Translations under genes and position numbers: made by a program
Shown: positions 32,926 to 43,702 of the stretch, one piece after another
Layout of the letters: every line of letters begins with the position of its first letter
Position numbering within the stretch: the stretch's first letter is position 1
Notes under the pieces: model-generated
Database searches by the model: none
Seen by the model: the letters and a program-made list of their open reading frames with translations, nothing else
Told to the model about the DNA's origin: nothing
NCBI GenBank assembly: GCA_002794785.1
Contig: NBBA01000002.1
Location: forward strand, 992,001-1,056,000
Direction: 5' to 3'
DNA: 64,000 bases
From: Coniferiporia sulphurascens
Taxonomy: Eukaryota > Basidiomycota > Agaricomycetes > Hymenochaetales > Hymenochaetaceae

Positions 32926-34937
32926 CGACGGCGTTGGAATTATTTAGTTCTCCCCAACCATCCCTTGATATTCTTACTTTTTAAAGAAACTCCATATAGC
33001 CTATACATGTAGTGTTGTCCTCTGTTCCTCTGTCCTTCTGTCTTAGACCTGCTCGAATTCACGAAATTAAAGTTTTTGTATCCAAATGTAATGTACTCGT
33101 GATTCATGAGTATTCGTTGAATGCCGCATATACGTAAAAGAGGTGTATGAAGATCTCGTCAATGAGGGCAGAAGTCTTCTCGGCTTGACAGACTACGTGT
33201 AAGAAGCCTTGAGGCATGCCTCGCAGCACGGGTCGGTCCTCATTGATTAAGGATTTCTTCGTGGCCGTTTCCGACCCAGAGCATACATGCAGGTAGCTAC
33301 AACTAAAACTTCACAGGCGTGTGACCCAAATAACATATGTAGTCGCATAGAAAACACCAGAACATCGTTATTTCTCTTTTAATTTATCACTTATGTGTTC
33401 CGGAAGTATAAAAGTATAAACATAATTGCCAGCAGTCCAAGTGCAAGTTGTCTCGATTTGATAAGCGACTTGTAGTACTTGTACCGCAATTTTTCGTGTG
33501 CAAATTAAGTTCAAATTCCATCACAAACACAAATAAATGTACTTACAGTCAATCACCAGCTAATGGGATACCTGAGCTTGTCAAGCTATTTCTCACAGTA
33601 CATTACTCAACATCTGAAACTAAAAAACATATTCATGTTCAGTAAGAAAGTAGCTATCTATATACAAAATTTGAGAGGAATCTGAGCAGAATTGACTGAT
33701 CTATAGCAGAATGGAGATGTTGGGGAAATGCAGCTTGAAGGCAATTAGTAATGTAGTTTCCTTTCTCAGTCAGCGCATATAGCCCGAGAAAATTTTCTTC
33801 ACACCTCAGTCCTATATTTTTCCTTGTGGACTGAGGTGAGTATTTTGGGTACTTTTTTATATGTTTATATCTGACAAGTATCTAGCAAATCTCATCAGGT
33901 AGTTTTAATAAAAGAGTCCTACATTTTTCCTTTTGGACTGAGCAAATCTCATCAGGAGAAATCTGGCAAAATTGGGCCTTCACCAACCTTTGGCACAGGT
34001 CTTTCCCACGATAAGTCAAACTTAATACAGTATAATTAATTATTTCAGCTATAGGAAAAGGCTAAGAAAGGAAGGAGTAGCATTGTGATGACCAAAGGAA
34101 ATCTTCCATAAGAGGCAAATAGATCTACATTAGTAACTGGAAGCTTGTGGTAACTTTTGTTTTTCTTCTTTCTCCACCATTTCTTTATCAATTGCAATGA
34201 TTGTTTTTCCGGGATGAGGCCCACACTCACTGGATTTATATACAGCAAAAATTTAACACTTATATGTGGCACTATATGTACTATTTTCTGTGACTCCTTA
34301 TTGACAAATTTTAATTTCGAAGTTTTTATGAGTAATTTCTGGTTTTCTTGCTGAATTCTGGCTCAAAAGGCTTGAAATATTTCATTCTGAGTCAGAGGTG
34401 TATTTCCAGCTGCAAAATGCAAAAAACAATGAATAAATTCAAGTGGATACAGCATGTTCTAGCCAAGTGTTTCAGTGACTGGCATTGTCCCATTAGCCAG
34501 TGATTGACTGTAATAAGCACATCCACTTTTGTGCAATCCAGGGTCCACTTCTTAGTTGGGCTGGGCTGGGATTAAGGTGAAGTACTTTTTTGCTAAAAGA
34601 CATGATACATGATACTCTATTATTATTACTCTGGAATCTGGGTGTTGCAAGTGGAGACAGATGAATGAATTCTGGAAGGTATACAAATAGCAGTCTGCGC
34701 CAGCAGGGCTCCTGCAGGTTCTCTTCAAACGGGGCCTTCATGGTGTGGGTGTATAAGGTTTCTTTGCTCCACAGCTTTTGTGTTTTAGAGTTTGAACATG
34801 CCTCTCTGGTCAGAGAAGCAAGTTCACTGCAGGTTCTGGCCCTTCCTTTCTTCCTTGGGTCTCAGTCTGTGCTATACAGTTTTATGGCAATACAACTTGT
34901 ATGTGCATGCTATGATTTGAAGCTGTGTGCTATACAG
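32926..34937. other. AT-rich intergenic, left shoulder of the retroelement island
   Basis: About 2 kb with no supportable gene. Base composition falls clearly to AT-rich from about 33.3 kb. Around 33804-33836 there is a short hairpin (CCTCAGTCC...GGACTGAGG), and a near-copy of the same TTTTTCCTT/GGACTGAG block recurs at 33914-33940. Confidence 0.4.
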
Positions 34938-34993
34938 TGTTAGTAAATTGATGAAAATCATGATCACCAGATTGGCAGATTAGCAAGATCGAC

Positions 34994-35629
34994 ATGGAGA
35001 GACCTGTAAACATAATAGATACCCAAGGAATGTGTCAGCAATGTAAAGACGCAAATCTAATTAGCTGGAAGGTATTCAACATAGCATGTGCAACGATAGG
35101 CACAAATGCGGGATACAATAACTGTCAGATCATATTCAATCACACTACAAGGGAAGTACCAGTAATGGACAAACAAGAAATTGTAATCAAACACAAAGCC
35201 ACAATGTTCTCTTACCAATTAAATAAGTGGGTAATCAATGCTTACATCAGAACTAGGATATGTAATCAACCACATAATAACTTATGTTATCAATGAATGG
35301 TGATAGCACAAACTGATTATGCCAAGAACGCCAACCAAATAGTTCACAATATCAATAAGCAATTACAAGAACAAATGTTTGCATACATGAACAACTTTGT
35401 AGCCAAAGGACACACAACAGTAGATCAAAGAGAAGAAGGAACACCTCAAATGATGAACATGGACAGAGAGATCCTAATACATTGGATGAATGAGGAACCA
35501 TCATATCAAGTCATGGCAGGTTACAATAGAATTGTAAACCTTATGAATGCAGGGCCTGAAGAGCTCTTTATGCTAATAGATGATAGGACACCAGAGCAAA
35601 CCCCTTTCACCAATATCATTAATCTATAG
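34994..35629 (+). pseudogene. LTR-encoded ORF, copy 1, interrupted by one stop
   Basis: 211 codons in one frame with a TGA at 35294-35296. The upstream 100 residues (starts MERPVNIIDT; CQQCKDANLISWK; NAGYNNCQI; FNHTTRE) and downstream 110 residues (INKQLQEQ, AKGHTTVDQ, TPEQTPF) align end to end with the intact copy at 36839-37489, where arginine occupies the stop position. Function unknown. The codon context suggests an Arg codon lost to TGA. Confidence 0.75.
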
Positions 35630-36102
35630 GCGGAACGACTCAATCTTAGTCCACAGTAATAAGTAACAAGCCATGACAAGATAAGATTCAGAAGGCTAGC
35701 ATAAGCGCTGAGCCACACAAGTATATCTAAGCATTCAGCTAAGAATAGCCAATGGAAGCATGGTGATCAATTAAAGATGTAATTGATGGGAGCCACAAAT
35801 AACACATCACACAGGAGAACCAATTAGGAAACTAGTAGAAGCATCTAGGTAAAGGTAGTATCCAAGACTGGTTACCTTAGGTATTATGCTTTATGACTTG
35901 ATGGAAACTAGGGAAAGGTTCTAGTAAGGATAAAGATAGCACAGTAGGCTGTAGAACATACCAGAATATGTAACTGACTCATAGGAAGCCAAGAATAGTA
36001 AATAGCATGTACAGGATTGTACCAGAACATTCCTATGACTTACAAACACATAGTAGTATGTAGTGGTACATATTAGAATGTAGTAAATAGACTACAACAT
36101 GT

Positions 36103-36113
36103 AGGGTATAAAA
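36103..36113 (+). promoter_or_regulatory. TATA-type promoter in LTR-like copy 1
   Basis: GGGTATAAAAG, conserved at the same place in copy 2, about 185 bp before the element's 3' end; fits the start of an R region in an LTR. Confidence 0.55.
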
Positions 36114-36294
36114 GCCCAACATAACATTGCAGTAAAAAGCAGTTTAATTCACTCTTGTCTCTTACCACCATCATCAGCTCTAACACTCTAGTGAGTAAAG
36201 GGTACTAAGCCTGCCCTAAACTAACTAGTATCATTGTGTGAATCTGTTATCACTTGTTTCTAACCCTTAATCAGGGAGCGAATCTAACATACAG

Positions 36295-36777
36295 CACCCT
36301 GTTGAAGAACTCACAGCTGTGCTGTGTAGCAAAGCTCATTTGCAGACTGTATGTGCCAGAGTTCATCCCAGCAACATCCCCTGAAGCTCCCCTTCATTCC
36401 CCCATTGTTCCCTGCCACTCCCGGAACTCTGGAACATCCAGAGTATGTAATGTAGCATGCCGGAGTCGTCCTGGAAACATGCCCCTGCTTGTGGAGCCAT
36501 GAAGCCTGTTGTATTTAGTGGTAGCAGATTGTTTTGATAATATAACTTTCATTCCCCCCAGTTTCTATCTATTGCATGCATCGGAGTGTTTCGTTCAAGC
36601 TCCCTGTCATTCCCCTCATAGTTCCCTGTCATCCCTGGTCCTCCAGACCACCCCCCTGACATTCCTGGAACTCTGGCACACCCCTCCATGACACCCTGAG
36701 AGACCCCTAGTGGTCAAACTCACCCCCAGACAGCTGCACAGTGCACCCCACCCATGAACCTTTCACTGTACATGATG
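36295..36777. other. Spacer between the two LTR-like elements
   Basis: 483 bp of pyrimidine-rich sequence with recurrent CATTCCCC / CCCTGTCATTCCC / GGAACTCTGG motifs. It contains no LTR-retrotransposon coding sequence and no obvious primer-binding site after copy 1. It therefore looks like pre-existing host or older repeat DNA. Confidence 0.5.
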
Positions 36778-36838
36778 TTGGGTGTTAGTAAATTGATGAA
36801 AATCGTGATCGCCGGATCAACGGATTAGCAAGATCAAC

Positions 36839-37489
36839 ATGGCAAGACCCATAACCTTAATCGATACAAGGAACCTGTGCCAATGCTGTAAAGATGCAGA
36901 TCAAGTAGCATGGAAAGCTTATAATATTGCATGTGCAACAGTAGGACAGAATGCAGGATATGACAACTGTCAAATTACATTCAATCATACTACAAGGGAA
37001 CAACAAGTGGCAGAAAGGCCAGAAGTAATAATTGAACGTAGAGCGACTATGTTTTCATACCAATTGAATAGATATGTAATCAGCACTTACACAAGAACCA
37101 AGATTTATAATTGGCCACATAATGAATTATGTTATCAAAGGGCAGTTATTACATCAACCAATTATGCAGAAGTGGCACACCAAATAGTACATACTATCAA
37201 TAAACAATTACAAGAACAACTATTCACATACAAGGCCAACTTCATAGCCAAAGGACACACAACAGTAGATCAAAAGGAACCAAATCTAAGACAGGAGTTA
37301 GTACCAATAGATAAAGAGATTATAATACGATGGTTCAATGATGAACCATCATATAGAGTCACACCAGGGTATAGCAGAATAACAAATATAAATGCTATAG
37401 GACCCAAAGCACTCTTTATGCCAATAGACAATAGAACACCAGAACAAACCCCTTTTAATGATATCATGGAAGGAATGACTCAATCTTAG
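36839..37489 (+). CDS. Unknown protein encoded inside the LTR-like element
   Basis: 216 residues, opening 56 bp from the element's 5' end at an ATGG context. It has a Cys-rich N-terminus (CQCCKDADQVAWKAYNIAC, a further Cys in GYDNCQITFNH), a central helix-prone stretch (VAHQIVHTINKQLQEQLFTYK), the motif AKGHTTVDQKE, and a conserved C-terminal TPEQTPFNDI. No protease, RT, integrase, zinc-knuckle or capsid motif is recognisable. The intact frame, and alignment with the interrupted copy at 34994-35629 over its full length, support a real gene. It could be an LTR-borne accessory gene or the 3' end of a polyprotein reading into the LTR. AT-rich codon use differs sharply from host genes. Confidence 0.65.
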   Translation: MARPITLIDTRNLCQCCKDADQVAWKAYNIACATVGQNAGYDNCQITFNHTTREQQVAERPEVIIERRATMFSYQLNRYVISTYTRTKIYNWPHNELCYQRAVITSTNYAEVAHQIVHTINKQLQEQLFTYKANFIAKGHTTVDQKEPNLRQELVPIDKEIIIRWFNDEPSYRVTPGYSRITNINAIGPKALFMPIDNRTPEQTPFNDIMEGMTQS

Positions 37490-37943
37490 TCTACGGTAAT
37501 AAGTAACAAGCCACAATAAGATAAGATTAAGAAGGCTAGCATAATCGCTGAGCCACACAAGTATATCTAAGCGTTCGGCTAAGATTAGCCGATGGGAGCA
37601 TGGCAATCAATTAGAAGACACAATTGATGGGAGCCAAGTATAGCACATTGCACAGCAGAACCAATTAGGAAATAAGGAGAAGCATCATAGGTATAGTAGT
37701 ATCCGAGAATGGTTAACTTAGGTATTACACTGTATGACTTGATGGAAACTCAGGGAAGGTTCTGGCATAAGATAAAGATAGCACGGTAGGCTGTAGAACA
37801 TACCAGAATATGTAACTGACTCATAAGAAGCTAAGAATAGTAAATAGCATGTACAGGATTGTACCAGAACATTCTTATGACTTATAAAGCGAGAGTAGTA
37901 TGTTGTAGTATCACCAGAACATAGTAAATAGATTACAACATGT

Positions 37944-37954
37944 AGGGTATAAAA
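37944..37954 (+). promoter_or_regulatory. TATA-type promoter in LTR-like copy 2
   Basis: GGGTATAAAAG at the position equivalent to that in copy 1, with conserved downstream sequence. Likely LTR promoter. Confidence 0.55.
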
Positions 37955-38137
37955 GCCCAACGTAAAATTGCGGTAAAAAGCAGTTTAATTCATCTCTTGT
38001 CTCTTACCACCATCATCAGCTCTAACACTCTAGCGAAGTGGAGGGTAACAAGCCTACCCTAAACTAACTAGTATTATTGTGTGAATCTGTTATCACTTGT
38101 TTCAATCCCTTACTCAGGGAGCAAATCTAACATTGGG

Positions 38138-38933
38138 AATCTATGCTCTTTGCACTGGTGTTAGACGCAGTCAATCTTCTTTCCTTTTTTGTTTGTCTCT
38201 GATCCTTTTTCTTTTATAAGATGAAGTGGTTTGTAGATGTTGAGTAGAAGTGTTATCATGCAGTGGGGAAAAGGATATTTGATGTATTTCTTGTAGGCTC
38301 ACTGGCCACTCTTATATACTAGTACTGTGGTAACTTATTAACTAATCCTTTAAGTTTATCCCTATAAGTTTTACTGTGGCTCTTTAGCCAGGAGTGAGTA
38401 ACATGACTTGATCATGCCTTATCACATCATTATGACATGATATGATTTGTAATAAGATTTAAGATTTTCCTTTTCTGACCATTCCCTTCATGTTTCCCCT
38501 TTCGGCATGATCACCATTCCTTGATCCCCTTTAGTATGAATGACTCATTATGACTTGTGATCATCCCCTTTTAGTAATACCTTCACATGACACCCCAGCC
38601 CTATAAGTAGTCAAGCTGAACATTATTGTTTCCTGTTCTTCTCTTCTACTTACCATTGTGTCAACTTAGGTATTTACCTGTATGGTCTCTTTCATTTGAG
38701 CAATCTACTTACTGTTGTGTTGACTTAGTGTTACACATGATCTGAACATAGTCCCTCTGAGTCCCCCCCTCAGATTACTAGGTGTTCCCTTCTTGCTAGT
38801 CAGCATTTTGTTGATCTCTTTGGGGCCCTGTCGAGTTATTCCTGGCTGCCACCTAACAGCTGGTTGCTGCTATTGTGTGACTCTGTCCAGAAGGCTCCCA
38901 ACCTGTCCAAATATGTGAAATGAATAAAGCTGT
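38138..38933. other. Spacer, AT-rich, no gene seen
   Basis: Contains a CCCTATAAGTAG TATA-like motif near 38600 followed by duplicated ACTTAC(C/T)NTTGTGT segments (about 38650 and 38708). This could be part of another decayed LTR, but no ends or target duplication were found. Confidence 0.35.
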
Positions 38934-38938
38934 GCATC

Positions 38939-39496
38939 TGTTACAATTTTCCTTTACTTTTCCTACTGTGCTGACTCATTTCCCTTTCATCATCATCAGT
39001 CAGCGCAATTCCCCCATTTCTCTACCTTACTCATTCCTTATTTGCCTTACACCATAAGATGCCATGATGACGCCTCATTGCACCATCATGATGTGCTTTG
39101 CTTATTGATCACCGCACTTGTATTACCAAGGTATTCCTTGAGTTTCCATGACCTTCCATAGTCTGGCAAACACACCTAACCAAGTCGCTACAGTAGCAAA
39201 CACATAGAGTAGCATATAAGCATGTAACTTCAGTAGCACAAGCCCTAAGCTTGTGCTCTTTGTTCATACAAGCCCATTATCTGCTACCACCAGTCTACTG
39301 TGTGCCTGTGTGCCACAAATCGCTTCGTCGTAACCCAACTCACCTCCGAAGCCTACCGCGTCCACATCGCCGATCAGGAAGCCCCATAGCCGATCATCCT
39401 CGACTTACGACATCTAGGAAGCCCCGTTGCCATACCATCAGTTCTGACGATCAGGAAGCCCCAACGTCGATCACCACATAACCGTTGAGCTTAACA
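38939..39496 (+). mobile_element. Solo LTR, plus orientation
   Basis: 558 bp, ends TGTTACAA...GCTTAACA, flanked by the perfect 5-bp direct repeat GCATC (38934-38938 and 39497-39501). Contains CATATAAGC near 39213 as a possible TATA element and, in its distal part, repeated AGGAAGCCCC motifs. No internal retrotransposon domain adjoins it, so the body was lost by LTR-LTR recombination. A related copy in the opposite orientation lies at 39965-40525. Confidence 0.83.
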
Positions 39497-39501
39497 GCAT
39501 C

Positions 39502-39959
39502 TATAGTAGTGAGGCATCCTAGGACATCAAAGTGCATTGCCTCCCATGAGTAGATTTATACCAACTCTCTGCCATCAGTCTGTGCTTTTACTTGAATGAG
39601 GGATACCGATGCAGCAACTAAGAAATGTTGATTATTCAACTTGGGGTTTTCGTTGGCTTCTGTGATTCTTACTAAACGTGAATGACGAAAGGCCTCCATG
39701 AGATTGTAAGGGTGGAAGAATTTGATCTCGCCAAGTATTGGACCCACACAAACTCACAAAAGGGATGCATCAAAAGACTTAGCCCAGACTATTTTCGCCC
39801 GACTTCTGTGATTCCACCTACGCAGGTTACATAGCCCTACTAGCCACAGCACATCCCATTATCACAGGTCCTTGAGACGTTTATAAGTAGGGAACTTCTC
39901 GCGCTGTCCTTAGCATTCACCACTATTTTCATCCCTCGTAACTGCTCACAATACGCACC
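39502..39959. other. Unique segment between two solo LTRs, with promoter at its right end
   Basis: 458 bp with no LTR similarity. The right part has TTATAAG (39891-39897) followed by ATTCACCACTATTTTCATCC, a CT/CA-rich leader-like run typical of fungal promoters and transcription starts on the plus strand. It appears to be the promoter of the small gene after the second LTR. Confidence 0.4.
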
Positions 39960-39964
39960 TCTGC

Positions 39965-40525
39965 TGTTAAGCTTAACGGTTACGCAATGATCGATGTCGG
40001 GGCTTCCTGATCGTCGGGACTGGTTGGTACGGCAACGGGGCTTCCTAGATGTCGTAAGTCGAAGGTGATCGTCAGTAGGGCTTCCTGATCGATGATGTGG
40101 ACGCGGTAGGCTTCTGATTGGAGTCGGGTTACGACGAAGCTACTGATGACTCAGTAGGCACACAGTGAACTGGCGGTAGCAGATAATGGGCTTGTATGAA
40201 CAAAGAGCACAAGCTTAGGGCTTGTGCTACTGAAGTTACATGCTTATATGCTACTCTATGTGTTTGTTACTGTAGTGACTTGGTTAGGTGTGTTTACCAG
40301 ACTAAGGAAGGTCATGGAAACTCAAGGAAGGCCTTGGTAATACAAGTATGGTGATCAGTAAGCAAAGCACGTCATGATGGTGTAATAAGGCATCATCATG
40401 GCATCTTATGGCGCAAGGCAAATAAGGATGAGTAAGGCAGAGAAATGGGGGAGTTGCACTGACTGATGATGATGAAAGGGAAGTGAGTCAGCGCAGTAAG
40501 GGAAAAGTAAAGGAAAATTGTAACA
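39965..40525 (-). mobile_element. Solo LTR, minus orientation, in a gene leader
   Basis: 561 bp, the reverse complement of the LTR at 38939-39496 with scattered differences, bounded by the perfect 5-bp direct repeat TCTGC (39960-39964 and 40526-40530). The different target duplication shows it inserted separately, so the pair is not an inversion of one copy. It lies between a TATA/leader-like sequence on its left and a start codon 21 bp to its right. Confidence 0.83.
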
Positions 40526-40546
40526 TCTGCTCTCTTCGATCCAACG

Positions 40547-40712
40547 ATGTCTACAAGCGACTGTCAAGGACAAGTTTCCCCAGGCGTACCGCCTCACAAT
40601 GTGGACAGTTGCTTGCATTCTGTCACGGAAGAGTGAGTCTCGTTCTTTTGAATATATGTTCAAAGTCGTGAACTGACTTCCGCTCACCAGGAGGAAGGAA
40701 AAGCCACCGTAA
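40547..40712 (+). CDS. Candidate small spliced gene, 35 residues
   Basis: ATG 40547 opens an exon to 40632. A 58-nt intron 40633-40690 has a GTGAGT donor, a CTGAC branch-like site and a CACCAG acceptor; the second exon ends at TAA 40712. The product starts MSTSDCQGQVSPGVPPHN and ends SVTEERKEKPP. Too short for a domain assignment and the family is not recognised. Support comes from the near-ideal intron and the TATA/leader upstream, now displaced by the LTR at 39965-40525. It could be the 5' part of a longer gene with more introns, or non-coding. Confidence 0.35.
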
Positions 40713-43702
40713 GAGTTTAGCTCGCTCAGAAATTCAAGATGTGACCCACATCGTATCCTGCAGAGTTCCAGCCATAACCACCCAGCCGCAGAGAAGCTCG
40801 AGAACTCCCGGACTGCCTCTGGCCATGCACACGCAACATCCTGGCAATGTACTTAAGGACCAGAGTAAAACACACGGTCGCCCCGACAAAAGTGGCACTC
40901 CCGGAGGTCAGTTACTAGTCCAAGTCACCCAATATTTTCCTCAGAGATCTGCTATGTTCGCAGGTTCCGCCTCACGCAAACGCCGTGCTCTGAATAAATT
41001 AGGGGTTATGTGGAAGGCTACCCTAGATTGGCTGTTCCCACACAGGAATGACCCACGCTTTCGTAAGAGACGTTTACCTCCCCGGCATGGTCCTCCCCCA
41101 ATGGGCGCGGGGCTCGAAGGGTACTACATGTAGGGGACATTCGAGCAGCAACCCGCAAGATCGTGACTACGCTAGCCACACGACGATTCCGACGCGAGTC
41201 CAAGTTCGTTACGACGGATACCGGACGAGGTAGTATGGGGACCCTAATGGACGTTTACCCGAATCACATGAGCACTATCCAGCGGAAGTGGAGGTGGACA
41301 TCTTTTCTTCTTCTTGAGAAAGTAGATTATAGTCCTCACTGCGCACCCACATAGAGTATATAGGTACTGCAAATTGGCCCTAAAGGGTCGGGAGCTGCGC
41401 ACTTTGTCTTAGTTACTCGACGCGCAATATAAATCCAATCCTCCCCTTCCCCCAATGTACTACTAGGCTTCTCCGGGTAGGCCGAGGAAGAGTTTGGGCC
41501 TGCTGATTTATGATACTTCCTTCATTCCGATCCTATTTCCGGTCAAGGAATTGGTCACCAGTGTTCCTCATAGAGACCCCGCTATTTTTGGCAAGTTCAT
41601 GCATCAGTTTCATTTACCCACCTTCGTATGCAGGAGAACGTCCCGCGGAATCAGTCATCGTCGGAGAGAAAATAGTCCAGGATTCCACAGTCGATTTGAC
41701 CACACCTCTGTCCGCAGCTTAAAACACGGTGAAACTCAAGGGGAGCATAGTAGCAAACGCTTTCCCTGATTCTACTGGCAAATGAATGGTCTGGAAAAAG
41801 CCGGCTAAGTTTCTGCCAATCCCCGTTTTCGGTTAAGAACGGGGAGGAGTGACAGTAGCGTCTGCTTTAGATTGAGACCCTAAGCTGAGGCTGTGGTAGC
41901 CAGATGCTCCTTTTACGACATCACTTGAGCGGACTCCAGTAAATCTTTTGCAAGCTTCCAGTACAGGCTGTGGATTCTAAGCCGTTGACGGAAGCCACTC
42001 CTTCCGGGCAGCTAAAGAAGTCCGGTTTCGATTGGGTGGTGAACGAAAATCAAAAGTAAGTGCTGAGCTAATCATTGCGTCTTCTAGCATTCGGTAATGG
42101 ACCCAACGGAACCAAGTCCGTCCTGCGACGGCCCCGATATTAAAAGTGGGACGTCGACTGTAACTATGATGATGCAACGTCGGATGGTGACTCTTGACTA
42201 CCAATTCCTCAGTTACTCCAGAGCATGGTGACATACGGGAATGATCGCACTTGTAACCCGAACTTTGACACAAACTTCGCCGTTAATTGATATAGATATC
42301 TGGATTCTGAATTTGGTTTGCTGAGCTGTTGAGAACCTAAAAATGAAAAGATGAAGCAGTTCGAATTTCTCGGTACATTCTGTATCTTGTTTTGAGCAAA
42401 GGACGTAAAAGGTACTTGTTGCTCGCGACCATATTGACTGTTGAGCACTTTTGAGAGCGTTTATTCGTGGCTACTCAATGAAAATCGAGCCCAGCTGATG
42501 GCCCGGTAGATGACGTTGGGCAAGACACTTCCCGCGCCCTAATCGATAGCATCGGAGCTGTTTCAGTGCTTGAAGTCAAGCCGATAAGCACGCAAAGTAG
42601 ACAGTAATCAATGTTAGTGTAACCGATACGTAATACACTTGGGATTGGCCTTGAAACACGGGTACGTGCGGTAAGGGCAGGGCGCGTCCGCTCTTGCCGC
42701 AGCCCGACCCCTCCGGTGCCGTGAATTCAGATTGCGAGGAGATAATCGCCGAAGCCCGCCCAGTCGTGCGGCCGACGACTCGGGGATTGCCAGCGCCGTC
42801 CGCGGGCGGATGGGGTCCAGAGTTTGGGGGATGCAATTTGCCGAATATTATCGGCGAGCCCGACGAGTGCGCGGGTGGACACAATATGGATGTCGGGTCG
42901 AACGAGCTAAAGCGGAAACCGCCTCGGGCCGGATTACTTCCCGATAAGGGAAACACTACGTAACCATGACCTCTCCTACTTTCGGAGGCAAAAGCGCCTG
43001 GCGTCTGAGCAACTTATATTTTCCGTGACCATCGACCGCCAGCGAGCACTGAAGGAGGTTAATTGGCGCATCAGCAGCCAGTAATTCCTGCAGAAGCGTG
43101 CCAGGTCGCCGCTAGCCGGCGCACGAAGCAGGTCCGAGGGCCGTTGCAGAGGCCCCGAACAAACCGGGACGTGGCACGCGGCGAGTGCATAAGCCCCTAG
43201 CACAGCCAGTCCACCCAGATCTAGACTTGCCTGCAACCAGCATTTCTCAAAAGCACAGCAGCGGCGCACAACGCAGAGCCCGTGGACCCCCGCTCCTTGG
43301 CTTCTACCACCATCTCTTCTTCGCGCACAATCGTTCGTCCCATCCCGTCCACCTCGTAACCGCGTGATGTCACCACGTACGATGTACAAACGCCGCACTC
43401 CACTGACGAGGAGCTCGAAGCCTGCACGCAATTGGTTTCCAAAGGCGTACGGTTCTCATCTTGTGTCGTGTACGGTCTCGCACTGAATGATTCTCCTGGC
43501 CCTGCAGCGAGGTCTACGTCCTCATCACCACTCCACCTCCGGGTAGACGTGTTGCACAGGCGTGTGCTGGGGCGAAAGCAAGGTGTGTAACCGTCCCACA
43601 GTCCGTGTATACAAGTGATTCGTTTGCTCAGGTTCTCTTCCCTGGCTACGCAGATCCTCCGTTTTGGAGACGCGATCAAAACGACAAGTTACCAGCGATG
43701 AC
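40713..43702. other. Gene-poor region
   Basis: About 3 kb without a recognisable gene. A GC-rich patch at about 42660-42960 is open in several frames on both strands, but none shows a family motif or convincing introns. The rest has scattered short frames only. Confidence 0.35.

Larger units (their letters stand above)
34938..36289 (+). mobile_element. ORF-bearing LTR-like element, copy 1 (solo)
   Basis: 1352 bp with LTR-type ends (TGTTAG...CTAACA) and a perfect 5-bp target duplication TACAG on both sides (34933-34937 and 36290-36294). The ORF starts 56 bp in, followed by about 660 bp of conserved non-coding DNA with a TATA motif (GGGTATAAAAGCCC near 36103) about 185 bp from the right end, as expected of a U3 promoter/R region. 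No gag-pol body lies on either side, so it is a solo LTR or a short self-contained element. Copy 2 lies about 0.5 kb downstream. Confidence 0.82.
36783..38132 (+). mobile_element. ORF-bearing LTR-like element, copy 2 (solo)
   Basis: 1350 bp, same TGTTAG...CTAACA ends and same internal organisation as copy 1, but with its own perfect 5-bp target duplication TTGGG (36778-36782 and 38133-38137). The two elements are therefore independent insertions and not the two LTRs of one element. TATA motif near 37944. Carries the intact 216-codon ORF. Confidence 0.83.

Noticed and set aside
33804..33956. Partly duplicated TTTTTCCTT/GGACTGAG block as a tandem repeat element
   Set aside because: The two copies differ in spacing and order of flanking segments, and no boundaries could be set; noted only as local similarity.
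34938..38132. The two 1.35-kb repeats as the LTR pair of a single retrotransposon
   Set aside because: Each repeat has its own distinct 5-bp target duplication, and the spacer has no coding sequence or primer-binding site.
38939..40525. One large inverted-repeat (foldback) transposon of 1.6 kb
   Set aside because: Each arm has LTR-type ends and its own perfect 5-bp duplication, so they are two insertions.
42576..42963. Overlapping open frames on both strands in a GC-rich patch
   Set aside because: Open in several frames because of composition; no family motif, no convincing start context or introns.
43664..43702. Extension of the disordered protein upstream of 43703
   Set aside because: The extended frame starts with TTG, not ATG; the first ATG in frame is 43703.
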